Part shown: in pieces, positions 24,717 to 34,831 of the stretch
How the letters are laid out: each line of letters opens with the position of its first letter
Position numbering within the stretch: position 1 is the first letter of the stretch
Assembly: GCA_944470555.2 (NCBI GenBank)
Contig: OX104134.1
Location: 12,689,248 to 12,753,247, forward strand
Direction of reading: 5' to 3'
Source of the DNA: Heterobilharzia americana
Lineage: Eukaryota; Platyhelminthes; Trematoda; Strigeidida; Schistosomatidae
Length of the DNA: 64,000 nt
Translations under genes and position numbers: made by a program
Notes under the pieces: model-generated
The model's input: only the letters and a program-made list of their open reading frames with translations
Told to the model about the DNA's origin: nothing
The model's database searches: none

Positions 24717-24812
24717 GGTGGTTAGCAATAGAATCCAAGATGCGGGTTTCATGCTACTTGGGATTCGTCAGCTGGAAGTACTTGCCTTCTTGTGAATGAT
24801 GCTGTTCCCATT
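24717..24812 (-). repeat. Hammerhead SINE 3' fragment, relic G
   Basis: The minus strand gives 'GGGAACAGCATCATTCAC', 'AAGTACTTCCAG', an intact CUGACGA core (complement at 24765-24771), a weak stem II with an A-U closing pair, GAAA, and the 'CTATTGCTAACCACC' tail. The cleavage triplet reads AUC instead of GUC, and the pair next to it is broken. The tRNA-like 5' part is missing. It lies head-to-head with relic H. Confidence 0.6.
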
Positions 24813-24826
24813 AAAAGGTGGATCTT

Positions 24827-24966
24827 CTGCCCCAGTGGCTAGTGAATAGCTCTTTGGCACTTGAAGCAATGAGTCTTAGTAGAAAAAACATCACTCAGTG
24901 GGATACAGGTTCAGCTGGTTGACGAGCTTAAAATGCGCATCCCGGATCCCACCGCTAGCCACCACC
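24827..24966 (+). repeat. Hammerhead SINE (Sm-alpha-like), relic H
   Basis: Starts with 'CTGCCCCAGTGGCTAGTGAATAGC' (A-box region), contains 'CTTGAAGCAATGAGTC' and 'AACATCACTCAGTGGG', then a hammerhead reduced to 'GGTTGACGAGCTTAAAATGCGCATCC', which lacks GAAA. The end 'CCACCGCTAGCCACCACC' is well preserved. Inactive relic. Confidence 0.6.
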
Positions 24967-27504
24967 AGGAATCGAACTACAAGACAATAAATACACTGAT
25001 TTGCCGGAAAAATTCACTGTAATTTTGTCATATTCACCTTCATATATCAAATTTATCCTCCTTACTTATTCTAACCCCACTTCCGATGAGATTTACACAC
25101 CCTAATATTTTGTAAATAAAAGTTTACCCAAAGTCCAATGTTCTTTCATAAGTTCTTCTGCATGTTATTGTCTTTCGTCCCACTATTGATTTATATTTTC
25201 TATGCTGAGGAATTCGTTAAAAAAGGAATGCCTTATTTATACGTAAATATCAAGGTCACACTGAGGTCATGAAATCATTCATAAATTTTTGATTCGCTTA
25301 TCTGATAAACATCTAGTTATGAAAATGGAACGCGCTTACCGCTGTGTTTATTGGGCGTATTAAAAACGAAGCTTCCGGAAACATTAATAAGCATCTTGTA
25401 GACGTATCCATTCCCGCAGTTTTCATCAATCAACACACACGCATAGGAATGTCAGTCCTTGGAACCCTGTTTTCCTCACCTAAGTGAACAAGTAGGTTCT
25501 TATTAAAATGTGGGACTACGCTTACTCTAAGATTTCTACGGAGAAATACCATTCGGGTTCTAGCATGTTATGCATGCAACTAAAGTACTGATCAAAATAA
25601 AATGTTTTATCCCACGCCACAAACCTTCTGTCAAGTAATAATAACTGCCTGCTAGCAGAAGTATTTAGCTGTGAAATAATGCGAAAACAGTCAGCAGCGA
25701 AAACAACCTACCTATGGACTGTTTTTCCAAGAATTATACAGGCCTATTTTCAGTTTACACTTTTGGATTATTTTCATGCATTCTACATGCTCATATTTAT
25801 GACTTTTAGGTGAATGGATATTATCAGAGAGAATAGTGTATTTGTTTACACTTGAGCATAAGATATAGATTAAGGGGTTTATGGTAATTTTTACGATTAT
25901 TTGTTTAAGCAGTAAAAGAAGCTTTCGGAAATCAGAGTTTGGATACTTGCAATGAAATAATACCAAGACACAAATTTGCAATAAAACTCATCCTCGACAA
26001 AGTTACTCTGCAAACAAGAAGTCTCTGTTTGAAATGATAAAATTAAATTGTATTTAGGGCAGGTAACCTATCATTCAACCTTCAACTCCTTGATTGAATA
26101 TTTCAAAATAACTTTCCGATTATGCCCAAACTGTAATTTAAGTGAAGTGTTGTTACTACTTCCTAACTGTTAATCATTTTAAGCACAGCGAAGAATTCTG
26201 TGAACGAAATCTATCAGGCTATGGTAATTTCATCAACACCAGCATTTCGACATCAACTACTGCTGAAAACTGATAAAACCAGATAAAACGTAGACAAACC
26301 AATGCAATGGTCATTTAGGCTAATAATTCCTTTTTTCACATAAATCTTTGAAGTCTTTGGTAACATGACGATCAAAAACATTTTTCTGCCTTTCATATTA
26401 CAGCCCAACTAGGTGGAAATCACTACATCTGTTAAATTAAAAGGATAGAGCATAATATGAACATGGTGAAAGAGATTAGTTAGGATGTTACTGAAGAAAA
26501 CAGTCACCTTCAATTTCAGATAACAAACTTGATGTGCATAGGAAAATCCTACCATCCAAAGTCTTCCCATGAAAGTGATTCGGTAGCCATTCAATCACCT
26601 CGCGGGCTAGAATTATTGGAGGTATTTTAGTCTTTCATAAAGTTCAGAAACCAAGTGGTAATGAGATGGACAGTAGTTTAGGCTTCAGAAATACGCGTAG
26701 CTCTACAGGAATGCAACGGTATCACTTTTAAATAGCGACACTAAAACTATATGTGGTAGAGTGACAGAAATGACATGTGCTATAGTTTTATTCGGGTGAG
26801 GTAGTTAGCTATGGAAAAGATAAGAGTGAAAAGAAGAATGAAACACCTACGATTTCAATTAGGTGCACCCACTACCTTGAGGAGAATAGAAAGGTGTTAC
26901 CCCATTTTGCAAGTAAATCATAAAACGATTCTGCTCAAAATGCTTATAGGTAAGCTGCCATTCAGACTGAAACAATAAAATTTAAAAAGCAAATATGGGT
27001 GTAATATTTCCGTGCTTTGAGTTATTTACAATGTCTAGAGAATAAAATTTATTCACAAACTTCATTAGATATGTACCGTCTACTCTGACAATTAAACAAG
27101 TTAGAAATGATCATTTGTTGCTTCCAAGTCCAACTTGACTGTCATTTTTAATCCTTTTTCCAGGTAAAGAACCTCGCATGTCAGATACAATTTACTTTCA
27201 ACATACATTTTGTTCAAAAATCAATAAGAAACTAGTGCGAATTTAATTTACTCAGAATAAAATTCCGTTAGAACCAATGCTTACTCTTAAAACTGGAGTT
27301 CTAAAGTATTTCCATGTATTGATTAAAACTGTTTAGCATAACTTCACCAGCAGTGTATGTCGAAAAAACTAAGTGGATTTTAAGAGAACTCTAAAGTTTG
27401 CTTGGAGTAATTTCAGACATGTTTCGCTTTGTCTCCGAATGTTTTTTATTTTCATTTCTTTTACATAAACATCTGACCGGGGAACCGTACTTATGTAATT
27501 CCAC
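24967..27504. other. Unrecognised AT-rich tract, 2.5 kb
   Basis: Short open frames (25712-25981 minus, 26409-26594 minus) have no motif. The strings 'TTGAATATTTCAAAATAACTTTCCGATTATG' near 26095 and 'TTGAACAGTTCAAAATAACTCTCAGATTATG' near 27828 are related, so a second eroded repeat family spans this area. Confidence 0.3.
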
Positions 27505-28658
27505 ATTAGATTTGTTTATTTGATTTATAACACGGTGATACAGTATTATTTCCGTGATTTAGTATAAAGACTTGCTACATAGAAACTAGCCATTTTTTCA
27601 TCCTCTTCTATATGTGGGTCATGAAGCCCTAGTTTTGATTCGTAAGAATTTACTAGTCTAGAATTCGAACGGTTCCTAATAGGACACTATCGATGCTCAG
27701 TACTATGATAGTTCACATGTTGGGGTATTTCTGAAGTATCTAATGGAATAACCTGGTTTATGAACCTTAATAGTGCCATAAATTCTGCTAGGATTGTTAG
27801 TTTTAGGCATTATATTAAACTCTTTGATTGAACAGTTCAAAATAACTCTCAGATTATGGTCTAACTGTAATCAATCCCACTGCTAGACACTATCCAACTT
27901 TATTATATCAAACCATTTAGACTCACCTAGAGATGGCTTTAGTCGGCGTATCAGATCAGCTGTAAATTCCTAATTTTATTTATGACCGCGTCTAAAGATT
28001 TCTTGATCTCTTCATATCTTTCTGTTTGCATATGTCCATCAATTTTGTTGAAACAATCCAATTTATCCATAACTACTGTTGAATTACCTTTATCAGATCG
28101 AGCACTTACTATGTTATTGTCTCTTCGTAGATTATTTAGAGCTGAATTTTAAATTTGCCTCTTCTTTGGTTTTTTTCTCAGTGCTACTCCACACTGTGCT
28201 CTAACCTGTTTAGCCTACCGAGCTTAATGCTACTTTTATGCTAGGTATGAGATCCTTGGGTTTTAAATGACCTATTGTCACACTGAAGTTTAGTCCTTTT
28301 CCAAGTACTTTCGTTTCGGTTGAGTTTAAAGTTCTCGATGTTATTTCGGTGTTTGATGGTGTTCCATTTGTAGTTTGTCTACTTTCAGAGTGATATTTTT
28401 CGTGCATTAGTTTGTTGAACCCTTTGAATTCACTGTCTCTGGATTTCTCGAAATCAACTTATCTTGCTTTATCTTATGTTTCTGTAAGAAATTCACAGTC
28501 TCTGCTGTTTACTATCTTCATAAGTTTACATTTCAGTAGTTCATTTTTATTCCGGATAGTACTTAACTTTCTGAAAATCCGGTGAACTTCCTCCTTAAGA
28601 CAGAGTTTGCTGACATGTTCTATTCCTCTTCTGGTTTTGTCAGTGGATATTGAAATAC
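27505..28658 (-). mobile_element. Penelope-like element 1, internal fragment
   Basis: The minus strand encodes the N-terminal half of a PLE protein in broken frames. 28210-28407 gives 'VLGKGLNF' and 'PKDLIPSIKVAL', typical of the pre-RT region. 27960-28140 gives 'RSDKGNSTVVMDKLD' and 'KIDGHMQTERY', the first conserved RT block of PLEs. The rest of the RT is missing. At 27505-27570 there is a string ('ATTTGTTTATTTGATTTATAACA') matching the outer end of the inverted module at 31962-32699, which is the 3' end of the same element. The order (3' module, then ORF start, then 3' end) fits the partial-tandem organisation known for PLEs with pseudo-LTRs. Confidence 0.7.
27960..28407 (-). pseudogene. 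PLE reverse transcriptase N-terminal remnant
   Basis: Two frames carry PLE protein similarity: a pre-RT segment with the 'KGLNF' motif and an RT segment with 'SDKGNSTVVMDKLD'. In intact PLEs these precede the RT catalytic core and a C-terminal GIY-YIG endonuclease. Here the frame changes between 28200 and 28150 with an in-frame stop, and the catalytic core is absent. Non-functional. Recognition rests on known PLE motifs; no search was run. Confidence 0.65.
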
Positions 28659-28674
28659 CATATTAGATTTAGTT

Positions 28675-28687
28675 ATTTGATTTATAA
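28675..28687. repeat. Target-site duplication, left, RTE copy 1
   Basis: ATTTGATTTATAA, repeated exactly at 31962-31974. The duplicated bases belong to the PLE module that the RTE interrupted. Confidence 0.9.
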
Positions 28688-31600
28688 ACCTCGCCTAGTT
28701 AACTAGTTTACTAATTACTAGCTGGTCCTGAGCACGGATGAAAAGGGAATGTTGGGCAAAGGGCCAGCAACCCTACCGCGTAAAGCAAATGTAACCACTT
28801 AAGAAATTTCAAGGACAAGCAAAATATAATAAATGAAAACAAACTTATTCCCCGCTGGAATCGGTGAGGCGAAATGACGCCAGTTGGTGAATGCCTTCGG
28901 GAAGCCAATTGGCCGATGTGTCTTCTCTCCTTCGATGAAAGCGAAAGTAAACGTGGGGACCGTGTATGTCCGTACGATGTTTGAACCCAGTAGGGCAGCC
29001 CAGATTGCAAAGGAGATGAGAAGGTATCACATCGAAGTGCTTGGGATTTTGCGAAAGCAGATGGAATGGAAGTGGAGTCTCCAAACTGTCAACTGGAGAA
29101 TCAATAATCTACTCCGATAATGTCACCCAGACGACAACCACGAGCACACTGAGTTACGGAGTGACTATCATAATGTCCCCAACAGCATCGAAGGCTCTCA
29201 TGCAGTGGGAACCAATCTCCTTCCGGATCATGACAGCAAGATTCAACTCAAAAGGAAGGAAGGAAGGTCACAATCATACAATGTTATGCACCTACAAATA
29301 ATGCAGAGCAAGAGAAAAAGGAGGATTTCTACAGACAACTTCAATCGACACTGGACAAGACGTCAGTTGGCGATATCAAAATTCTGATGGGCGACATGAA
29401 TGCCAAACTGGGAGGGGACAACACAGGAAGAGAACTAACCATGGGTCGAGAGACGCTAGGTGAAATAAACGAGAATGGAGAATTGTTTGCAGAATTCTGC
29501 GCATTCAACGATTTAGTGATTGGAGGCAGTGTGTTCAGGCACAAAGATATCCACAAAGCGACATGGATTTCACCAGACACCAGGACACACTAAAAATCAA
29601 ATCGACTTTATCTCAAACTCAAGAAAGTGGAGAGGCAGTCTACTTGACACAAGGTCAAGAAGAGGAGCAGAGGTAGGTTCAGACCACTCACTGTCTAGTG
29701 CAAGGAACCTTCCAAATCAAGTTAAAAGCCTTCAAGGAAGCTGGCGATTGACCTCAATTGAAGTACAACACTCGGAAACTGAAGGATGAAACTACAAAGG
29801 AGGTCTTCAAGGCAGCCATCAAGACAAAATGGGAGACATCGAGCAACATCCCTGAAGAAACCTGTGTGAAAGAACACTGGAAGTCTCTGAAAGCTATGTG
29901 GAAAGAAACCTGCACAACAGTATTAGGAAGGAAGAAGAAAGAAGACAAGTAATGGATCTAGACGGAAACCTGGAAGCTGATAGATGAGGGAGAGGAGGAT
30001 GGTGAAGCAGAAGATAAACCAGTGCAAGGATGCTCAACGACAAGAGGAACTGAGCACAATGTATAAAACACTGAACAAAGAAGTAAAGAAGAGTGCACGG
30101 AAAGACAAAAGACACTCCTACGAGACACTGGCAAGTGAAGCAGAACAGGCTGCAGGTAAGAGAGACCTGACGACATTGTATCGAATAACCAGGTTGCTAT
30201 CAGGGAAGAGACCAACACAGATGAAACCAATAAAAGATGAAGAAGGAAATTTAATTACAAAAGAAGAGAAACAAAGGAAACGATGGGCCGACCACTTCAA
30301 AAAGCTCTTGAATCGACCACAACCACCACCACCTGCACTTCGTCCAGAAATACCACCTGCAGCCGCTGAATTACAAGTGAACATAAATCCCCCAACGAAA
30401 ATGGAAGTCCTGAAAGCCGTAAAGCTACTGAAATGCGGGAAAGCAGCAGGACCAGACGGGATACCGCCAGAAGCACTGACAACAGATGCAGAGACAACAG
30501 CGGACATGCTCACACCACACCACTATTGCAGAAGGTGTGGAAGGAAGAGAAGGTACCTGACGATTGGAAGAAGGGTTACCTTGTCAAACTGTCGAAGAAA
30601 GGAGACCTCAGTGTTTGCAAGAACTGGCGAGGAATCACTCGCCTGTCCACCCCAAGTAAAATATTAAGCCGCATCATCCTGGAGAGGCTTAAAGATGCAC
30701 TGGATTCAAAACTGCGACCGGAACAGGCAGGCTGGCTTCAGGAAGTACAAATCATGTGCAGACCGAATTGCAACGCTTCACATCATCATAGAACAGAGCA
30801 TAGAATGGCAATCAGCTCTCTACCTCAACTTCATCGACTTTGAGAAGGCCTTTGACAGCGTCGACCGAGAAGTAATTTGGAAACTGCTTCACTACTACGG
30901 AGTACCACAAACCTTTATCCGCCTCATTCAACAGCTATATGAAGATGCCACATGCCAAGTAATTCACAATGGGAAGCTCAGTGATGATTTTGAAGTGAAG
31001 ACAGGAGTAGGAGTGAAACAAGGTTGCCTACTATCCCCCATGATATTGCTGATTGTGGTGGACTGGATCATGCAGCAAACAGTGGGGAGCTGTGAGAAGA
31101 GGAGGATACGCTGGCTGGACTGCGGAAAAGAACCTAGAAGACTTGGATTTCGCCGATGACTTGTGCCTGATGTCACATAAACTTGAAGATCTGCAGGCAA
31201 AAACTAACAAGTTGACAGAAGAGGTGAGGCAGTGAAGACGGGACTTCAGGTGAATATAGAGAAGACAGAGGTGATCAAGATACCGCACCACCAACAACAA
31301 CAACAAACTCCAATCACCATCAACGGGAGAAACTTAAAGGAAGTAACCTCCTTCACTTATCTAGGAAGCACTGTATCAACTATAGGCTGGACGGACGAGG
31401 ACGTCAAAGTCAGAATCGGAAAAGCAAGACAGGCGTTCATTAGCCTGAAACCAGTGTGGAGATATACTGCACTCAGCATGCGGAACAAGATACGGATTTT
31501 CAACACCAACGTCAAGTCACTGCTCCTGTGTGGTTCAGAGAATTGGCGCGTCACGAAATGGATTTCCAATAAATTACAGACATTCATCAACAACTGCTTA

Positions 31601-31961
31601 CGCTGGCTCGCTACTGAAGATCAGAAGGCGAGAAAGAATAAGCAACAAGGAACTATGGGAACGAACCAACCAAGAACCTATCACGCAATAAATATGCAGG
31701 AGGAAGTGGAGATGGATTTGCCATGCACTGAGAAGGCCGACTGAGGACATCACGCGTCAGGCCCTCGAGTGGAATCCCCATGGGAAGCGATGAGCAGGAC
31801 TTCCAAAGGGTGACATAGAGGAGGTCGTGCGAGGAAGAAATGAGAGCTTCTGGGATGTCGTAGAACCAGCTTCAGAAGATCTCAGAGAACAGAGGTCACT
31901 GAAGACGTGCTACTGAAGCCCTATGTTCCACTAGGAACCCAAGGGACTAATAATAATAATA
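28688..31961 (+). mobile_element. RTE-type LINE, copy 1, full length, inserted in a PLE
   Basis: The 5' end ('ACCTCGCCTAGTTAACTAG') is shared with copies 2 and 3. The 3' end 'TATGTTCCACTAGGAACCC' is followed by a (TAA)n tail. In between are an APE-like endonuclease and a reverse transcriptase in broken frames. A perfect 13-bp TSD flanks it, so it inserted by target-primed reverse transcription without 5' truncation. The site is the left arm of a PLE inverted repeat: removing the RTE joins 28675-28687 to 31975 and restores the arm seen at 32331-32699. Of the copies here it looks closest to intact in its endonuclease, keeping GDMNAKLGG and SDHSL. Confidence 0.92.
28884..31744 (+). pseudogene. 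RTE endonuclease-reverse transcriptase, broken (copy 1)
   Basis: Endonuclease: start 'KAKVNVG' then VYVRT where the family has WNVRT, so the first catalytic Asn is lost. 'ESRWNGSG' near 29050, GDMNAKLGG at 29387-29413, 'NQIDFIS' near 29600 and 'GSDHSLSS' near 29680 follow, with frame changes between. Reverse transcriptase: 'GKAAGPDGIPPEAL' about 30436-30477, 'LNFIDFEKAFDSVDREV' about 30822-30872, 'KQGCLLSPM' about 31017-31043 and FADD at 31149-31160. A C-terminal part (31232-31744) has 'FTYLGSTVST' and 'LLLCGSENWRVTK'. Frames shift at about 30510 (+5) and 30735 (+4), and again near 31050 and 31200. Not translatable as one protein. A functional relative would nick DNA and copy its own RNA in the nucleus. 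Confidence 0.9.
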
Positions 31962-31974
31962 ATTTGATTTATAA
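31962..31974. repeat. Target-site duplication, right, RTE copy 1
   Basis: ATTTGATTTATAA directly after the (TAA)n tail, identical to 28675-28687. Confidence 0.9.
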
Positions 31975-32312
31975 CATACAGTGATCTAGTATTATTTACT
32001 TAGTGACGTTTCGAGCATAAATTATTGCTCATAATCATATCAATGTAATCACACTACTTTCGACATTTGATTTTTATAGTTACGTCACTTTGCATGAGTT
32101 GTTTTTATTGGTAGCAAAATCTTCCCTATCTCTGGTATAGGTGTTACGTCATTCCTATTACATGTGTTGAGTGTTGATTCGATGAACAAAGATTCAGCAA
32201 TCAATTTCTCTCTCTCCACCTAATTATATTAGACTTAAGTACAGTAGCTTTATCCCACCCTATTGTGTGGTTGTGTTAGTGCACGCATAGCAGTAGCTGA
32301 GTTTTTTCTAGA
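31962..32312 (-). repeat. PLE 3' module, left arm of long palindrome
   Basis: On the minus strand this carries the C-terminal GIY-YIG-like coding end followed by the PLE 3' end. Its outermost 29 bp lie at 28659-28687, separated by RTE copy 1. It is nearly the exact complement of 32331-32699; the differences I see are small indels in a T/A run and near 'GTGTTAGTGCAC'. The two arms face each other with their 5' sides inward across an 18-nt spacer (32313-32330). Confidence 0.9.
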
Positions 32313-32330
32313 CCTAAATAAGATCAATAA

Positions 32331-32559
32331 TCTAGAAAAAAACTCAGCTACTGCTATGCGTGCACTAAAACACAACCACACAATAGGGTGGGATAAAGCT
32401 ACTGTACTTAAGTCTAATATAATTAGGTGGAGAGAGAGATTGATTGCTGAATCTTTGTTCATCGAATCAACACTCAACACATGTAATAGGAATGACGTAA
32501 CACCTATACCAGAGATAGGGAAGATTTTGCTACCAATAAAAACAACTCATGCAAAGTGA
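32331..32559 (+). pseudogene. PLE GIY-YIG endonuclease C-terminal remnant
   Basis: About 75 codons remain open and keep the late GIY-YIG features of PLEs ('HNHTIGWDKATVL', 'AESLFIE'). The GIY and YIG motifs themselves, which lie upstream in an intact protein, are absent because the arm begins downstream of them. The same segment is present on the minus strand of the left arm. Confidence 0.7.
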
Positions 32560-32601
32560 CGTAACTATAAAAATCAAATGTCGAAAGTAGTGTGATTACA
32601 T

Positions 32602-32642
32602 TGATATGATTATGAGCAATAATTTATGCTCGAAACGTCACT
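32602..32642 (+). ncRNA. Hammerhead-like motif in PLE 3' module, relic
   Basis: A TGATTAT segment, a GAGC/GCTC stem with an AATAATTTAT loop, then GAAA (32632-32635) and CGTC resemble the minimal hammerhead known from PLE pseudo-LTRs. The CUGANGA core is not intact, so activity is unlikely. The same motif is on the minus strand at about 32003-32040. Confidence 0.35.
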
Positions 32643-32707
32643 AAGTAAATAATACTAGATCACTGTATGTTATAAATCAAATAACTAAATCTAATATGGA
32701 ATAAATT

Positions 32708-32928
32708 TCTACCACAGTGTTCAGGTTTTACACCTGCATTGATATTGGAATACGTCGACGAAGATATTCAAGAATAATTTGATTTTTCATACAACGAACT
32801 TTGAAAATATGAAGATTTGTGAAAAGTGCTTCAGTTTTGTGAGTCATGTGAGTTTATCGACTAGCATTCGAGCAGGAAGACCATAAGTTTCATTAATACA
32901 GGTGTAAAACTTGGCCACTGTGGTAGGA
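32708..32928. repeat. Short element with ~28-bp inverted ends
   Basis: Left end 'CTACCACAGTGTTCAGGT' plus 'TTTACACCTG' is the complement of the right end 'CAGGTGTAAAACTTGGCC' plus 'ACTGTGGTAG' with a few mismatches. The interior is AT-rich and non-coding. It resembles a MITE in shape. No clear target-site duplication is seen. Confidence 0.5.
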
Positions 32929-34831
32929 TGTGATTCCATGTAATTCCAATCTCAGCACCAGTCAGCAGATCATTGCGGTCTACTCTTCTAGAAATTGCAC
33001 GACATATGTTGTGTGTATTCACAACCATATCACTACAGTGTGCTGCAGATAAGCAACCGCATAGTTATAACTTGATTATTTGGTATCTTATTTGTTCTGT
33101 ATCAGTTTACAGCTTATGATTTGAAGTATGTGCATCCTTCAGAGAACAGAATCCCATTTCTTTTAAGGTTAGTCAATTTAAGAGCGTTGAGAACAGTAGA
33201 AGTGGTTTTTGATATTCCCTAAGCAAACAATGACTTACAAGTAATGCTTGAAAGTTGTTTCCCTGTCCGAAGTATTTCCTTCAGTAAGCAACATCTTTAA
33301 TCCCAACCAGTCCGCCAGTTCTTTACAGAAAACACTTAAGTTATCAAATATTTTACGGTAAAAATCATATTCAACTTTATTTTTCCTTGGGTCCACACAC
33401 CGTTTGCCTTCTTGAGTTTGTGTAAATGAGATCAATCACAAGACGCTTATTCTACTCACTCGGTACGCTGGACACCACTATCTATCAAGGCACTTAAGGT
33501 AGTTTAAGATAAATCACATACCTAATTACTACGAATAACTGCATGAAGTGAAAACTACAGTCTCACCATCATCGAAGTTCGTAATAAACGCTGAAGGCAG
33601 TCTTTCGTCTTATCTTGTTTATTTTAAGTGCAAAAAACATTTGCTATACTGCTGATGGCACTAGTGGCTTCATGGTGAATTAGCAAGAGGGAAGGAGACC
33701 GAGCCTCAGATGTTTAATTTAGGGTTTTAATGAAGAAAGCTGTTGTTACCTCCATAAACTTCACTGCAGTACACTCTTCTCTTGGAATCTGTCTTCACAT
33801 CGTACAGTTATTGTTGCTGGAAGTACCTCTAAAACATGTTCGAAAAAACGATTCCACGTTCCACTCCCAAAATCTCTCTTTAGTTCATTGATGGTTTTTT
33901 CTACATAGCAAACATGTTGAAACACTAACCGACTAAATCAAACTTACTAACCTTTTGATGTCCGCAGTTTTATTGTAAAATAAATCAGTAAATAAAAAAA
34001 TAAGCCATTGATACTTTCAGCTACATTAATGCCTATAATCAACAAACCTCACTCTTCTTTGTAATCAGTCAGTATTCTTCAGTGTAGAAACTGTCATTAT
34101 TTAAAAATGATCCAAGTTGCCACACATCTTATCATCACATTAACATAATAAGGACCAAATGAAGGATAAAGAAAACGGAAGAAAGTAATCAAAAGTAGTA
34201 GAAAATAGAAAAACGGGAACAAGAAGGTATGAAAAGATAAATAAACTCGGTAAAATGATTGGAATGAAGATTAGGTATGGTTATATCAGCGCCACTGACA
34301 ATTATTCTAAGCCGCTTCACTTCAGTATTCAACCACTAATTTTGGTTGTCACATGGATCTAATACAGCAAGTCCATATTGCCGTACACTGTTCACTGTCA
34401 GAGACTTCACGGACTAATACAACATTTTACTAGGGTAGCCTCTTTTTTCCTACCAAAACCTTCTTCAGCCAACACTGTGAGGTAGAGTAAACAGTGACTG
34501 TGCATAAGCAACACATATTCCAGCAATTTGAGTTTACGAAGGTGTAAAACCTCATCAATTTATTTCGACCTTTTACTTCAGACTACGCCTGACTTCTTTT
34601 TAACTGAACTAATAGTGCGAAGTTAAAACGTATAACAAATACGTGAATTTGTTCAAAAAGAAAATTACTTATTAAAGCAATGTCCAATTTGATTCAATAT
34701 CTCCAAAATGAACTCATTTACCTATCTCAAAATAAGGAAGGTGAAAGCGAAGGTATCCATCGATTTTCGAAAATTCTTTTTAAACAAATTTCGTAAAACA
34801 TGGAAATTTATGGATTCTATCTCTTACTTAT
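32929..34831. other. Unrecognised tract
   Basis: No supported gene. The purine-rich piece at 34130-34270 resembles the purine-rich 3' stretch next to the SR2-like element at 9750-9850, preceded by a similar 'TTGCCACACATCTTATCA' string, so it may be an SR2-like 3' UTR remnant. Confidence 0.3.

Larger units (their letters stand above)
32331..32699 (+). repeat. PLE 3' module, right arm of long palindrome
   Basis: The plus strand translates to 'SATAMRALKHNHTIGWDKAT', then 'RWRERLIAESLFIES', matching the C-terminal side of PLE GIY-YIG endonucleases (the HxH.I.WD block and the RxxAEALFI-like block). The frame stays open to 32559. The non-coding 3' end follows, with a GAGC/GCTC hairpin leading into CGAAACGTC. 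The arm ends at 'AACTAAATCTAATATGG', complementary to 28659-28675. A transcript through both arms would form a dsRNA hairpin of about 370 bp. Confidence 0.88.

Noticed and set aside
28711..31593. Minus-strand open frames over RTE copy 1 (and their equivalents in copies 2 and 3)
   Set aside because: Antisense shadows of the RTE coding region; they occur in all copies because the sense sequence is conserved.
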